Assembly: GCF_900129365.1 (NCBI RefSeq)
Contig: NZ_FQVM01000004.1
Coordinates: forward strand, 89,286 to 153,285
Source of the DNA: Clostridium fallax
Lineage (GTDB): Bacteria > Bacillota > Clostridia > Clostridiales > Clostridiaceae
Reading direction: 5' to 3'
Length of the DNA: 64,000 nt
The notes beneath the pieces are model-generated. The model did no database searches. It saw only the letters and a program-made list of their open reading frames with translations, and was not told the DNA's origin. Shown here one piece after another: positions 1-8,828 of this stretch (position 1 is the first letter of the stretch; each line of letters starts with the position of its first letter). Made by a program: the position numbers and the translations under genes.

Positions 1-1007
1 TTATAGCAGGGATTGCAGACCTTGGAAAAGGTGCTGGAAAGATGTTAGGGATAACAACAGCTATAGCATATGTTTCTACACTTATTGCTGGAACAATTGC
101 TTATTTTGTAGGATCTAAAATTTTTCCAAGTTTTATTTCAGCTACTGCTAATATTGCAGCTGGTAATCCAGAAGAAAAATTATTACCACCTTATTTTACA
201 GTGGAAATGCCACCGGCAATTCCTGTTATGACTGCTTTACTTTTAGCTTTTTTACTAGGTCTTGGAATAGCAGCGGTAAAAGGTGAAACTCTTTATAATA
301 TGTCAGTAGAATTTCAAAAAATAGTTGAAAAAACTATTAAAAGTATAATAATACCTCTTTTACCACTTTACGTTTTAGGTATATTTGCAAATATGACTTT
401 TGCAGGAGAAGTTCAACAAATTTTATCAGTATTTTGGAAAGTATTCTTAGTAATATTAGCTTTACATTTTACTATATTAGCTATACAATTTGGAATTGCA
501 AGTATAACTGGAAAGAAAAGCTTTACAATGATGGTTAAAAATCAAGTTCCAGGATATTTAACAGCCTTAGGAACACAATCTTCAGCAGCTACTATTCCAG
601 TAAACTTACAATGTGCAGAAAAAAATGGAGTTGCAAAAGGTATAAGAGAATTTGTAGTTCCACTTTGTGCAACAATACACTTATCTGGTAGTACAATTAC
701 TTTAACATGCTGTGCTTTAGCAGTTATGCTTATACATAATACAATACCAAGTGCAGGCCAAATGTTTGGATTTATTGCAATGCTTGGTGTTACAATGGTA
801 GCAGCCCCTGGAGTTCCTGGTGGTGCTGTTATGGCCGCTTTAGGCGTACTTAAAGCTAATTTAGGATTTAATGATGCTCAACTTGCACTTATGATAGCCT
901 TATATATAACTCAAGATAGTTTTGGAACAGCTTGTAATGTTTCAGGAGATAATGCTATTGCTGTAATAGTAGATGGATTAAGAGAAAAATTAAAATTAGG
1001 ACAATAA
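1..1007 (+). CDS. Dicarboxylate/amino acid:cation symporter, 5' end missing
   Basis: C-terminal part of a secondary transporter of the DAACS (glutamate/dicarboxylate:Na+/H+ symporter) family. The reading frame is open to the left window edge, so the N-terminal membrane segments lie outside; the first ATG inside, at 42, is internal. Visible family marks are the serine-rich re-entrant loop (GTQSSAATIPVNLQC), the following hydrophobic segment with STITLT, and the late SGDNAIAVIVDGL segment that corresponds to the ion/substrate-binding helix 8. Several hydrophobic helices alternate with short loops. It would import an acidic or neutral amino acid or dicarboxylate across the cytoplasmic membrane; the exact substrate cannot be read from sequence. 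A strong terminator follows, so it ends its transcription unit. Confidence 0.85.
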   Translation, partial: IAGIADLGKGAGKMLGITTAIAYVSTLIAGTIAYFVGSKIFPSFISATANIAAGNPEEKLLPPYFTVEMPPAIPVMTALLLAFLLGLGIAAVKGETLYNMSVEFQKIVEKTIKSIIIPLLPLYVLGIFANMTFAGEVQQILSVFWKVFLVILALHFTILAIQFGIASITGKKSFTMMVKNQVPGYLTALGTQSSAATIPVNLQCAEKNGVAKGIREFVVPLCATIHLSGSTITLTCCALAVMLIHNTIPSAGQMFGFIAMLGVTMVAAPGVPGGAVMAALGVLKANLGFNDAQLALMIALYITQDSFGTACNVSGDNAIAVIVDGLREKLKLGQ

Positions 1008-1039
1008 ATATAAATTAAAATAAATGAATTTATAAAAAG

Positions 1040-1082
1040 CTAAAGGTGGATTGTTTAAAAATAATTCACCTTTAGTTTTTTA
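1040..1082 (+). terminator. Intrinsic terminator after the symporter
   Basis: Arms CTAAAGGTG (1040-1048) and CACCTTTAG (1067-1075) pair perfectly and are followed by a run of Ts. It closes the symporter gene 33 bases after its stop codon. Confidence 0.85.
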
Positions 1083-1158
1083 TAGGTTCATAATATTTTC
1101 AAAAAATTAAAAGATTATGATATAATTAAAACATTATTGTTTTTTAGGAGGAATTTTA

Positions 1159-1995
1159 GTGATTAAAGAAACAAAAGTAAAAATAAATCCTAATGAGTTA
1201 TGTCCCTGCAATAGTGGAGAAATATATAATAAATGTTGTATTAAAGATGAGTTTTATAATTTAGGACAAAATTATAAGGGAGATAATATAATATTTAATA
1301 AAAGTAAAGTCCATAGGATATATGATGATATAGCAAATATAGGTATAAATAATATATTTTCATTAAAGGATGATGAGTTTATATCTATATCAAAAGGAGA
1401 AGAACTTTTAAAAAAAGTATATGAAAAAGTAGATGAAGGAATTAGTGAATATGAAAAATATTCTCCTTGTAAAAAGGGATGTGGAAAATGCTGTTCTTTG
1501 TATTTAGAGTGTACAGCAATAGAGGCAGAAATTATAAGAAGGTATTTAGTTAAAAATAAAACTAAAGAGGAACTTGATGTTTTACAAAATAAGATAAGAG
1601 AAAACTTGAAGGTATTACCAACTATATCTAATCCTAATGAAGTAGATAAAGAGTCTAAAGATAAAATGATCTTAGATTATTTACACAAAAATATATCTTG
1701 CATATTTTTAAATGAAGAGGGAGAATGCTCTTTATATTCAATAAGACCTTTAGCTTGTAGAAGTTTTATTGTATTTAGTGATTCAGAAAAATGTAAATCA
1801 AAAGAAGAAATAGTAAAACCTAATTTACCACCAGCTTATATAGGAAAATTAGTAGTTGATGGAATAGCATCAAAGGTAGGTAGATATAAATCTATAACTT
1901 TTAATGGAGATAAAGGGCTTAAGGAACCCCTTAGAAGACCTATTTTACAATGGTTTAAAGATGGATTTCATGACATAAATAGAAATTTAGAATAA
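1159..1995 (+). CDS. SEC-C motif / YkgJ-family cysteine-cluster protein
   Basis: Cytoplasmic 278-residue metal-binding protein of unknown role. It starts at GTG behind AGGAGG with good spacing. The N-terminus carries a SEC-C type zinc motif (PNELCPCNSGEIYNKCC, residues about 11-27). A central cluster CKKGCGKCC (about 104-112) and a downstream pair in CIFLNEEGECS plus PLACRSF match the YkgJ/UPF0153 cysteine-cluster family, thought to bind zinc or an Fe-S centre. The fusion of a SEC-C knuckle to a YkgJ core suggests a protein that docks on another protein or RNA while holding a metal site. It lies alone between a terminator and trmB, about 160 bases apart, so an operon link is unproven. Confidence 0.75.
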   Translation: MIKETKVKINPNELCPCNSGEIYNKCCIKDEFYNLGQNYKGDNIIFNKSKVHRIYDDIANIGINNIFSLKDDEFISISKGEELLKKVYEKVDEGISEYEKYSPCKKGCGKCCSLYLECTAIEAEIIRRYLVKNKTKEELDVLQNKIRENLKVLPTISNPNEVDKESKDKMILDYLHKNISCIFLNEEGECSLYSIRPLACRSFIVFSDSEKCKSKEEIVKPNLPPAYIGKLVVDGIASKVGRYKSITFNGDKGLKEPLRRPILQWFKDGFHDINRNLE

Positions 1996-2156
1996 AAAAT
2001 TTAAAAAATTATTATAAATTTATAAAGTTCATTTAAATGGTTAGCTTAATATGATAAAATATCTTTTGTTTTTTATAATTTAAATATATAATAAGTATTT
2101 ATTTATATGGATTTAAAAATAAGATTAAATAATTTTTATTAGATGGAGTGAATAAT

Positions 2157-2816
2157 ATGAGATTAAGAAAGAAACCTTGGGCAAGACCAGAACTTGAAAG
2201 TTCCGACTTTTTTATAATAGATCCGAGAGAGTATAAAGAAAAGTGGAGTAATCTTTTTAACAATGATAATCCTATTCATTTAGAGTTAGGGTGTGGAAAG
2301 GGAAACTTTGTTTGTAAACATGGAGTAAATCATCCTGAAAGAAATTATATAGCTATAGATATTAAAGATGAGGTTTTAGTTCTTGCAAAAAGAAATATAG
2401 AAGAAGAATTTAAAAAAGCAGGAAAAGATAAGGTTGAAAATGTAAAGTTAACAGCATTAGAAATTGCTTTTATTGAAGAGGTATTTGGAAAGAATGAAAT
2501 ATCTCAGATATATATTAATTTTTGTAATCCTTGGCCAAAGAAAAAGCATAAAAAAAGAAGATTAACTCATAATCAATTTTTAGAGAGATATAAAAAGTTT
2601 TTAAAAGCAGATGGAGAAATATGGTTTAAAACTGACGATGATGAACTATTTTTAGAATCTCAAGAATATTTTACACAAAGTGGATTTGCAATTACATATA
2701 TAACTTATGATTTACATGAAAGTGGATTTAAAGATAATGTAGTTACAGAACATGAAAGAATGTTTACAGAAATGGAAATAAAAACTAAGTTTTTAATTGC
2801 TAAATTAATAAATTAA
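2157..2816 (+). CDS. trmB: tRNA (guanine-N7-)-methyltransferase
   Basis: Class I SAM-dependent enzyme that methylates N7 of G46 in the variable loop of tRNAs. Length is 219 residues, usual for the family. The SAM-binding loop LELGCGKGNF sits at about residues 42-51 and the family signature NPWPKKKHKKRRL at about 124-136, followed by the conserved KTDDDELF and TEHERMF segments. I chose ATG at 2157 because GGAGTG at 2145-2150 is correctly spaced from it and the family begins MRLRxKPWA; the GTG at 2148 lies inside that ribosome site. It is monocistronic, with a hairpin terminator just after the stop. Confidence 0.95.
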   Translation: MRLRKKPWARPELESSDFFIIDPREYKEKWSNLFNNDNPIHLELGCGKGNFVCKHGVNHPERNYIAIDIKDEVLVLAKRNIEEEFKKAGKDKVENVKLTALEIAFIEEVFGKNEISQIYINFCNPWPKKKHKKRRLTHNQFLERYKKFLKADGEIWFKTDDDELFLESQEYFTQSGFAITYITYDLHESGFKDNVVTEHERMFTEMEIKTKFLIAKLIN

Positions 2817-2823
2817 AAGAAAT

Positions 2824-2863
2824 AAAGGTTTTAAGGTAATATACCTTAAAGCTTTTATTTTTA
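2824..2863 (+). terminator. Intrinsic terminator after trmB
   Basis: TTTAAGGT, loop aatat, ACCTTAAA, then a T-rich tract. The remaining bases to 3121 are AT-rich, with no other gene that I can support; they must hold the promoter of the ABC exporter gene. Confidence 0.7.
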
Positions 2864-3121
2864 TCGTATATTATAAGAAAGAATTAAAATATAATATATT
2901 TAGTTACCGATATATAGGAAGTAACGAATATTTTAGGATAATTATTAAAATATGTCTAATAATATATAAATCTTATATTTAATATTTATTTAGAAATTCT
3001 AAATATTTCATAGATAAAATTGTTATATTTAATAATTTTCTTTTAATAGATATTATTTTCACGTTAATATGATAAAATTAATATTATAGAATTGTTAAGT
3101 TTTATAGGGAGGAGAGAGAGT

Positions 3122-4834
3122 TTGATAAAAAAATTTATTAGTTATTATAAACCTTACAAAAAACTGTTTTTTTTAGATATTCTAGTAGCTTTTATAGCTG
3201 CAGCTTGTGATTTGGTTTATCCTATGATGACAAGAGATTTAATAAATGAAAGCATACCTGATAGGGATTTTAGGATGATAGTAATATTTGCAGTTATATT
3301 ACTTTTGATTTATATAATTAAAATGTGTTGTGCTTATTTTATGCAATATTGGGGCCATGTTGTGGGAGTTAGAATGCAAGGAGATATGAGAAGAGATTTA
3401 TTTAAACATCTTCAAAAATTACCTTGCAATTACTTTGATAATAATAAAACAGGAGATATTATGTCTAGAATTGTCAATGACTTAATGGATATTTCTGAAT
3501 TAGCTCATCATGGGCCAGAAGATTTGTTTATATCTATTGTTATGATTTTAGGTTCATTTATAATACTTTGTACAATAAATATTCCTTTAACTATAATAAT
3601 ATTTGCTTTTATCCCTTTTATGATTTTATTTACTATGAACAAGAGAAGAAAAATGGGTAAAGCATTTATGGAAACTAGATTAAAAACAGCAGATATAAAT
3701 GCTAACCTTCAAAATAGTATATCAGGTATTAAAGTTTCAAAGGCTTTTGTAAATAATATTCATGAAATTAGAAAGTTTGAAATAGGAAATAAAAACTTTA
3801 AAAATGCAAGAGAATCTGCATATAAAGTAATGGCTCAATATTTTTCAGGTATGGGTTTTTGTACTGATCTTTTAGATTATGTATCAATGATTGTAGGTGG
3901 TATATTTACTTTTACAGGAAAGATAAATATAGGAGACTTTATGGCTTATTTATTATATATAAAATTATTTACACAACCTATAAGAAGGCTTATTAATTTT
4001 ACAGAGCAATATCAAAATGGTATGACAGGATTTAAAAGATTTATAGATATACTTTCTATAGAACCAGAAAAAGATAAAGATCATGCAAAAGATATAGAAA
4101 ACGTTAAAGGAGAAATAGAGTTTAAAAATGTTTCCTTTAAGTATGAAAATAAAAATATTTTAAATAATCTTACTCTTAAAATAGAGTCAGGGAAGATTTT
4201 AGCTTTAGTTGGACCATCTGGAGGAGGAAAAACTACTTTTTGCAATTTAATACCTAGATTTTATGAAATATCTAAAGGTGATATTTTAGTAGATGGTAAT
4301 AGTATTTATGATCTTACCTTAGAATCTCTTAGAAAAAATATTGGAATTGTACAACAAGAAGTTTTTTTATTTACAGGAACAATAAAAGATAATATTTTAT
4401 ATGGTAATGAAAACTCCACTGAATATGAAATGATTAGAGCTGCTAAAATGGCCAATATACATGATTTCATTATGAAACTTGAAGATGGATACAATACTTA
4501 TATAGGGGAAAGAGGAGTTAAGCTTTCCGGAGGACAAAAGCAAAGAATATCTATTGCAAGAGTATTCTTAAAGAATCCACCAATTTTAATTTTGGATGAA
4601 GCAACTTCTGCTCTTGATAACACTACAGAATATATGATACAAGAATCCTTAGATAAATTATGTAAAGGAAGAACAACAATAGTAGTAGCACATAGATTAT
4701 CAACAATAAAGAATGCAGATGAAATAGTTGTTTTAACAGATAAAGGTATAGAGGAAATAGGAAGCCATGAAAAATTATTAAATGATAATGGCATTTATGC
4801 AGAATTATATAATTCTCAGTTTTTAAATAAGTAA
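3122..4834 (+). CDS. ABC transporter, exporter half-transporter (permease-ATPase fusion)
   Basis: Membrane-embedded ATP-driven exporter of the type I (MsbA/LmrA-like) family, 570 residues, expected to act as a homodimer. The N-terminal half holds six hydrophobic segments (about 18-300). The C-terminal nucleotide-binding domain has Walker A GPSGGGKTTF at about 364, Q-loop IVQQEVFLFTG, signature LSGGQKQR at about 468, Walker B ILILDEATSALD ending near 495, and the H-loop VVAHRLSTI. I chose TTG at 3122 because AGGGAGGAG (3106-3114) lies about 8 bases upstream; an in-frame TTG at 3092 has no ribosome site. Substrate cannot be told: lipid, drug or peptide are all possible. No partner half-transporter adjoins it, which supports a homodimer. 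Confidence 0.9.
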   Translation: MIKKFISYYKPYKKLFFLDILVAFIAAACDLVYPMMTRDLINESIPDRDFRMIVIFAVILLLIYIIKMCCAYFMQYWGHVVGVRMQGDMRRDLFKHLQKLPCNYFDNNKTGDIMSRIVNDLMDISELAHHGPEDLFISIVMILGSFIILCTINIPLTIIIFAFIPFMILFTMNKRRKMGKAFMETRLKTADINANLQNSISGIKVSKAFVNNIHEIRKFEIGNKNFKNARESAYKVMAQYFSGMGFCTDLLDYVSMIVGGIFTFTGKINIGDFMAYLLYIKLFTQPIRRLINFTEQYQNGMTGFKRFIDILSIEPEKDKDHAKDIENVKGEIEFKNVSFKYENKNILNNLTLKIESGKILALVGPSGGGKTTFCNLIPRFYEISKGDILVDGNSIYDLTLESLRKNIGIVQQEVFLFTGTIKDNILYGNENSTEYEMIRAAKMANIHDFIMKLEDGYNTYIGERGVKLSGGQKQRISIARVFLKNPPILILDEATSALDNTTEYMIQESLDKLCKGRTTIVVAHRLSTIKNADEIVVLTDKGIEEIGSHEKLLNDNGIYAELYNSQFLNK

Positions 4835-4852
4835 CATAAATATAAATATTAG

Positions 4853-4897
4853 AATAGATTAAAGAGAATATATTAAAATCTTTAGTCTATTTTTTTA
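4853..4897 (+). terminator. Intrinsic terminator after the ABC exporter
   Basis: AATAGATTAAAGA pairs with TCTTTAGTCTATT with one mismatch, followed by seven Ts. Confidence 0.75.
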
Positions 4898-5036
4898 TAA
4901 TTAATATGGTTTTTTAATGAATTTGACTTTTATTTATAAATATTAAGTTATTGTTAATAAGGATTTTATTGGAAAAAATATATTATAAATGATATAATAA
5001 TCCTAAAATAAATCAATAAAATAAGGAGGAAATAGT

Positions 5037-5588
5037 ATGGAATATATTTCTTTTGATGAATTAAGATGGATAAATAAATTTTTACAACCTAATTTAACAT
5101 TAACAAAAGAGGATATGGAAGAACTTAAAACATTTACATTTATGTGGGAAATGTTTGAAGCAAAGGCATGTGAAGGTGTATCTAATGCTCAAAATATTGC
5201 AGACTTTGTACTTCACAAATTAGATTTACCTCCTAAAAATAGAGAATCTAGTGTAATAGATGCTTATTATGTTTATTTTAAAAATCGTTATATAGTAGAT
5301 GGAAAAGAAAATGAACTTTTTGAAAAGATGACAACTAATTTAAATGAGGGTTTTTCAAATGGTGAAAGAAAATTTGATGTGAAAACTTTTATTTTAGATA
5401 CTCTTTTAGAAAAAAATCCAACAGAAAAGAATAAACTTTTAACTATTTTACTTATTATATATAGGATAAGAGGAAATTTCTATGAAAGAAGTAGTAATTT
5501 AATAAAAGTAAAAGATCAATATAAAATTTATGCAGTTGCTAATAATATAATAGCAATGGTATTAGATAGGTTTGCTAAAAAAATATAA
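5037..5588 (+). CDS. Uncharacterised all-helical protein, HEPN-like C-terminal region
   Basis: 183-residue soluble protein with no family I can name with certainty. It starts at ATG behind AAGGAGG. It is mostly helical with no signal peptide or membrane segment. The C-terminal region (about 133-180) reads IIYRIRGNFYERSSN followed by two helices ending VLDRFAKK, which resembles the end of HEPN-type domains, where an R-x4-6-H motif in an RNNLFHG-like context is catalytic. Here the histidine position is Glu/Arg, so any nuclease activity would be lost. The gene stands alone between two terminators, convergent with dapF. The HEPN resemblance is by eye only. Confidence 0.6.
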   Translation: MEYISFDELRWINKFLQPNLTLTKEDMEELKTFTFMWEMFEAKACEGVSNAQNIADFVLHKLDLPPKNRESSVIDAYYVYFKNRYIVDGKENELFEKMTTNLNEGFSNGERKFDVKTFILDTLLEKNPTEKNKLLTILLIIYRIRGNFYERSSNLIKVKDQYKIYAVANNIIAMVLDRFAKKI

Positions 5589-5603
5589 TTTTATTATAAG
5601 GAA

Positions 5604-5639
5604 GGCAGTAGATAAAACAAATTATCTACTACCTTTTTA
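5604..5639. terminator. Bidirectional terminator between the unknown gene and dapF
   Basis: GGcAGTAGATAA pairs with TTATCTACTaCC around an aacaaa loop, with Ts on the plus side. It sits directly between two convergent stop codons, so it can serve both genes. Confidence 0.75.
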
Positions 5640-6605
5640 TTAATTTATTTTAGTAAAATTCTTACAATTATCTAAAAAGTTATTATAAGAATCTATCTCA
5701 TCTTTAAAATAAGATTTATTAAAATCTTTGTAGTTATCACTTGGATAATTTATAGAACTTTTATAAACATGAGAAGCATTTCCTATAAATCTAATAGAAT
5801 ATTTTTTATTATCTTTTGATACTGAGATTTTTATCATTCCACCATCATTATATATATTTATAAGCTTGTTATATAAATTAGGATTATTTAAACAATAAGT
5901 GGAAGTAGAAGCTGTCATACCGGTTCCACAAGATTTTGTTATACCTACGCCTCTTTCAAAAGTTTTAACATATATATTTAAATCATCTAAAACTTTTACA
6001 AAATTAACATTAACCCCTTTAGGAAATAATTCTTTAGAATTATTAGCTAATTGGCCTATAGATATAATGTTCTCTAAATTAAAGTTATCAACAAAGGTTA
6101 CTATATGAGGATTAGTGATACTTAAAGCTGTAAATTTTAAATTCTTTGAGAATTTATAGATAGGTTTATTTATAAATTCTAAAGTGTCCGCAATCATAGG
6201 AAGAGAAGAAGCTTTAAAATTTACTGTGTTTATTTCTATCTCAACAGTATAAATACCTGGAAAAAGAGAAGGAACTTTTTTCACATTATATTTGGCCTTA
6301 AGAGTTTCAACACATATATGATCTTTTTTTAAAAAATCCATAATATATCTTCCTACACAGCGAAGTCCATTTCCGCACATTTCAGCTTCAGAACCATCGG
6401 AATTAAAAATTCTCATTTTTCCATCACAATCTTTACTATTTAGAACAAATAATATACCATCAGCTCCAATGGCTTTTTCTCTATTACATAAAGTTATTGA
6501 TAAATTTTTTCTATCCTCTTCTGAAAAGTTAAAATTATTTTGTATTTCATCAATTAAAATAAAATCATTACCTGATCCATGACATTTTATAAAATCTATT
6601 TTCAT
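5640..6605 (-). CDS. dapF: Diaminopimelate epimerase
   Basis: Cofactor-independent racemase interconverting LL- and meso-diaminopimelate in the lysine/peptidoglycan pathway. The two catalytic cysteines are visible: C77 in AEMCGNGLRC and C226 in KSCGTGM, and the substrate-binding FERG segment is present. The N-terminal signature KCHGSGNDFILID is intact. At 321 residues it is about 40 longer than typical DapF; the extra length is a lysine/asparagine-rich C-terminal tail after residue about 280. The usual GAGET before the second cysteine reads GVGIT here. It is a lone gene with no other dap gene in the window. ATG start with CCTTTC-type weak spacing upstream on the plus reading (AAAGGAG on the coding strand). 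Confidence 0.92.
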   Translation of the reverse strand: MKIDFIKCHGSGNDFILIDEIQNNFNFSEEDRKNLSITLCNREKAIGADGILFVLNSKDCDGKMRIFNSDGSEAEMCGNGLRCVGRYIMDFLKKDHICVETLKAKYNVKKVPSLFPGIYTVEIEINTVNFKASSLPMIADTLEFINKPIYKFSKNLKFTALSITNPHIVTFVDNFNLENIISIGQLANNSKELFPKGVNVNFVKVLDDLNIYVKTFERGVGITKSCGTGMTASTSTYCLNNPNLYNKLINIYNDGGMIKISVSKDNKKYSIRFIGNASHVYKSSINYPSDNYKDFNKSYFKDEIDSYNNFLDNCKNFTKIN

Positions 6606-6841
6606 TTTGTACTCCTTTCAAGTTTTAAATAGAATCTTTTATTTTTATTATAGTAAAAACCTTTAATTTGGTAAATAAAATAGAAGATTTAAAAATAAGT
6701 TCATTTAATGAAATTAAACTATTTTATTAAATTAAAATAATAACATTTCAAAGTATATACTAAAACTAAAATAATGGTTAAAATAGAAATAGTGTAGATA
6801 TAAAAAGTTTATTTAATAATTTTAATAAGGGAGAGATCTTT

Positions 6842-7966
6842 ATGGAATTTAGAAGTTGTTGTAATAAAGAAGATAGAGAAAAAGCAATTAAGTTAATAAA
6901 TAGAACCTTTAGAGGTAGTAGAAATTTAAAAGAAACAATGGATAAAGAATTCCCATTATTACTTGGAGAAAATAATTTATCTAATATGTTTATAGCTATA
7001 GATAATGGAAAAGTTGTTGGATCTATTAGTATGTATAAATCTAATATTTTAATAGAAGGAATAAACTTACCAGTGGCATCTATAGGATCAGTATGTACTG
7101 ATGAAAATTACAGAAAAAGAGGAATAGCATCAAAACTATTAATATTAAGTGAAATAAAATGTCTCGAAGAAAATATACCGGTACAAATAATTTCTGGTAT
7201 ATTACCTATTTATAAAGAGTATGGAGCAGATAAAGTAGGTAGTATTTATCATGGAGAATTAGAAAATTTAAAATCTAACATTAAATATAAAATTATTGAT
7301 TTTAAAGAAGAACTTTTATGTGAGGCTATAAAACTATATAATAAAGAATCTTTAAGACATTACAGAACTAAAGATGAATTTAAGGATTTATTAAAGGGAT
7401 CATTAGTACCTTGGGGAAATAATGAATTTGAGTTTGTTTTTATAGAAAAAGATGGTATTTTAAAAGGATACTTGTATTTACAAATTATAAGGAAAGAAGG
7501 AAAGATTATAATTAGGGAATTTGTTGGTGATAGGGAAGATATAGTAAATTCTTTAGGGAATATAATGGAAAAGTTTAAACTTAATAAAATAGAATTTAAT
7601 ATATCATATAGAGATAGTATTTTAGATATTTTAAAGTTAAAAAATATTAACTTAGATAAAAGGACACAACATCAATCTATAAAGACTATAGATTTTAAGA
7701 ATTTAATAAGTAATTTAACACCTTATTTTATGCAATATATGAAAAAAGAACAGATAGATAAATTTACAATTGAGGAAGAAGAAAAAGGATATGCTGTAAA
7801 ATACAAAAATGATGTTTTAGTATTAGAGGATAATGAACAATTAAATCATTTAATATTTGGGGATAATACTGAAATAATAAATAAATGTGATGGAGAATTA
7901 AAGACTTTATTAAAAAATATATTTCCTATTCCAATACCTTGTATAGAAGGAATAAACTATCAATAA
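6842..7966 (+). CDS. GNAT acetyltransferase with C-terminal SCP2-like region
   Basis: 374-residue cytoplasmic acyltransferase. The N-terminal GNAT fold (about 1-135) has the acetyl-CoA pyrophosphate loop RKRGIASKLL at about 91-100, after a strand ASIGSVCTDENY. The middle part (about 140-260) looks like a second degenerate GNAT-like domain, and the last 100 residues resemble the SCP2-like domain that ends Eis-type enzymes. This architecture matches the Eis/YP_ family of multi-domain acetyltransferases, whose clinical members acetylate aminoglycosides, but the natural substrate here is unknown. ATG start behind GGGAGAG. Not in an operon: 105 bases separate it from cobU. Confidence 0.75.
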   Translation: MEFRSCCNKEDREKAIKLINRTFRGSRNLKETMDKEFPLLLGENNLSNMFIAIDNGKVVGSISMYKSNILIEGINLPVASIGSVCTDENYRKRGIASKLLILSEIKCLEENIPVQIISGILPIYKEYGADKVGSIYHGELENLKSNIKYKIIDFKEELLCEAIKLYNKESLRHYRTKDEFKDLLKGSLVPWGNNEFEFVFIEKDGILKGYLYLQIIRKEGKIIIREFVGDREDIVNSLGNIMEKFKLNKIEFNISYRDSILDILKLKNINLDKRTQHQSIKTIDFKNLISNLTPYFMQYMKKEQIDKFTIEEEEKGYAVKYKNDVLVLEDNEQLNHLIFGDNTEIINKCDGELKTLLKNIFPIPIPCIEGINYQ

Positions 7967-8071
7967 GTATATCGACAGCCTTATTTAATATATGATAGAA
8001 TTATATTATATATAAAATATTCTGAATCTTAGACAGATAATTAATATCTAAGAGTAAGGAGAGGTTATTTA

Positions 8072-8629
8072 ATGAGGCAGAAAGGAAAAATTATTTTAGT
8101 AACTGGTGGAAGTGGTAGTGGTAAAAGTTCATTTAGTGAAAATTTATTAAAGAATGAAAAAAATATATTTTATATAGCTACTACAATTGTAAAAGATGAA
8201 GAAACAGAAAGGAAAGTAGAAAGTCATAAAAAAAGAAGAGATAAAAGATATAAAACTTACGAAGGTTTTGAAAATCTAGGAGAAATAATCAAGGACAGAA
8301 AAGAAGAAGCAGTTCTTTTAGATTGTGTAAGCTCTCTTATAACTAATTATATGTTTAAAGAAAGTAAAGATTATGACTTTATTCCTTTAGATGAAGTAGA
8401 AAAAATAAAAAAGGATATAGAAGATGAAGTTATAAATTTAATAAAATCTTGCAAAGAAGAAAATAAGTTTTTAGTTATGGTAACTAATGAAGTTGGGTGC
8501 AGCTTAGCACCAGAATTTAAAGTCAATAGGGTATTTAGAAATATAATTGGAATGGTTAATCAAGTAATAGCTTCATTAAGTGATGAAGTATATTTGGTAT
8601 CTTGTGGAATTCCTTTAAAGTTAAAATAG
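8072..8629 (+). CDS. cobU: Adenosylcobinamide kinase / adenosylcobinamide-phosphate guanylyltransferase
   Basis: Bifunctional enzyme that phosphorylates adenosylcobinamide and transfers GMP to it in the nucleotide-loop assembly of coenzyme B12. 185 residues, normal length. The P-loop is TGGSGSGKSSF near residues 11-21, followed by the family blocks ATTIVKDEETERKVESHKKR, LLDCVSSLITNYMF and VTNEVGCSLAPEF, ending with VSCGIPLKLK. The usual first P-loop GGARSGKS reads GGSGSGKS. ATG start behind AAGGAGAGG. No other cobalamin gene lies in this window, so it is separated from the main cob cluster; it could serve cobinamide salvage. Confidence 0.88.
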   Translation: MRQKGKIILVTGGSGSGKSSFSENLLKNEKNIFYIATTIVKDEETERKVESHKKRRDKRYKTYEGFENLGEIIKDRKEEAVLLDCVSSLITNYMFKESKDYDFIPLDEVEKIKKDIEDEVINLIKSCKEENKFLVMVTNEVGCSLAPEFKVNRVFRNIIGMVNQVIASLSDEVYLVSCGIPLKLK

Positions 8630-8637
8630 TTATATTA

Positions 8638-8690
8638 AAAGAACGTCATAGGAATTATTTTTAAATAAATTCCTATGACGTTCTTTTATA
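8638..8690. terminator. Long hairpin between cobU and the BceAB-type operon
   Basis: Two arms of more than 20 bases around GAACGTCATAGGAATT and its complement, with As before and Ts after, so it can end transcription from both sides. It lies just after cobU. The bases from here to 8828 hold no gene that I can support. Confidence 0.85.
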
Positions 8691-8828
8691 TTTTATTAAG
8701 AGAGAAAATATATTTTATATTCAATTAAAATATTATTACTGAATTATATATTTTTAGATGCCTTTAAAGGTGCAACCTCTTAATAGATTTTAATCTTTAT
8801 TATATTTTAAATTATATAATATTTTTAT

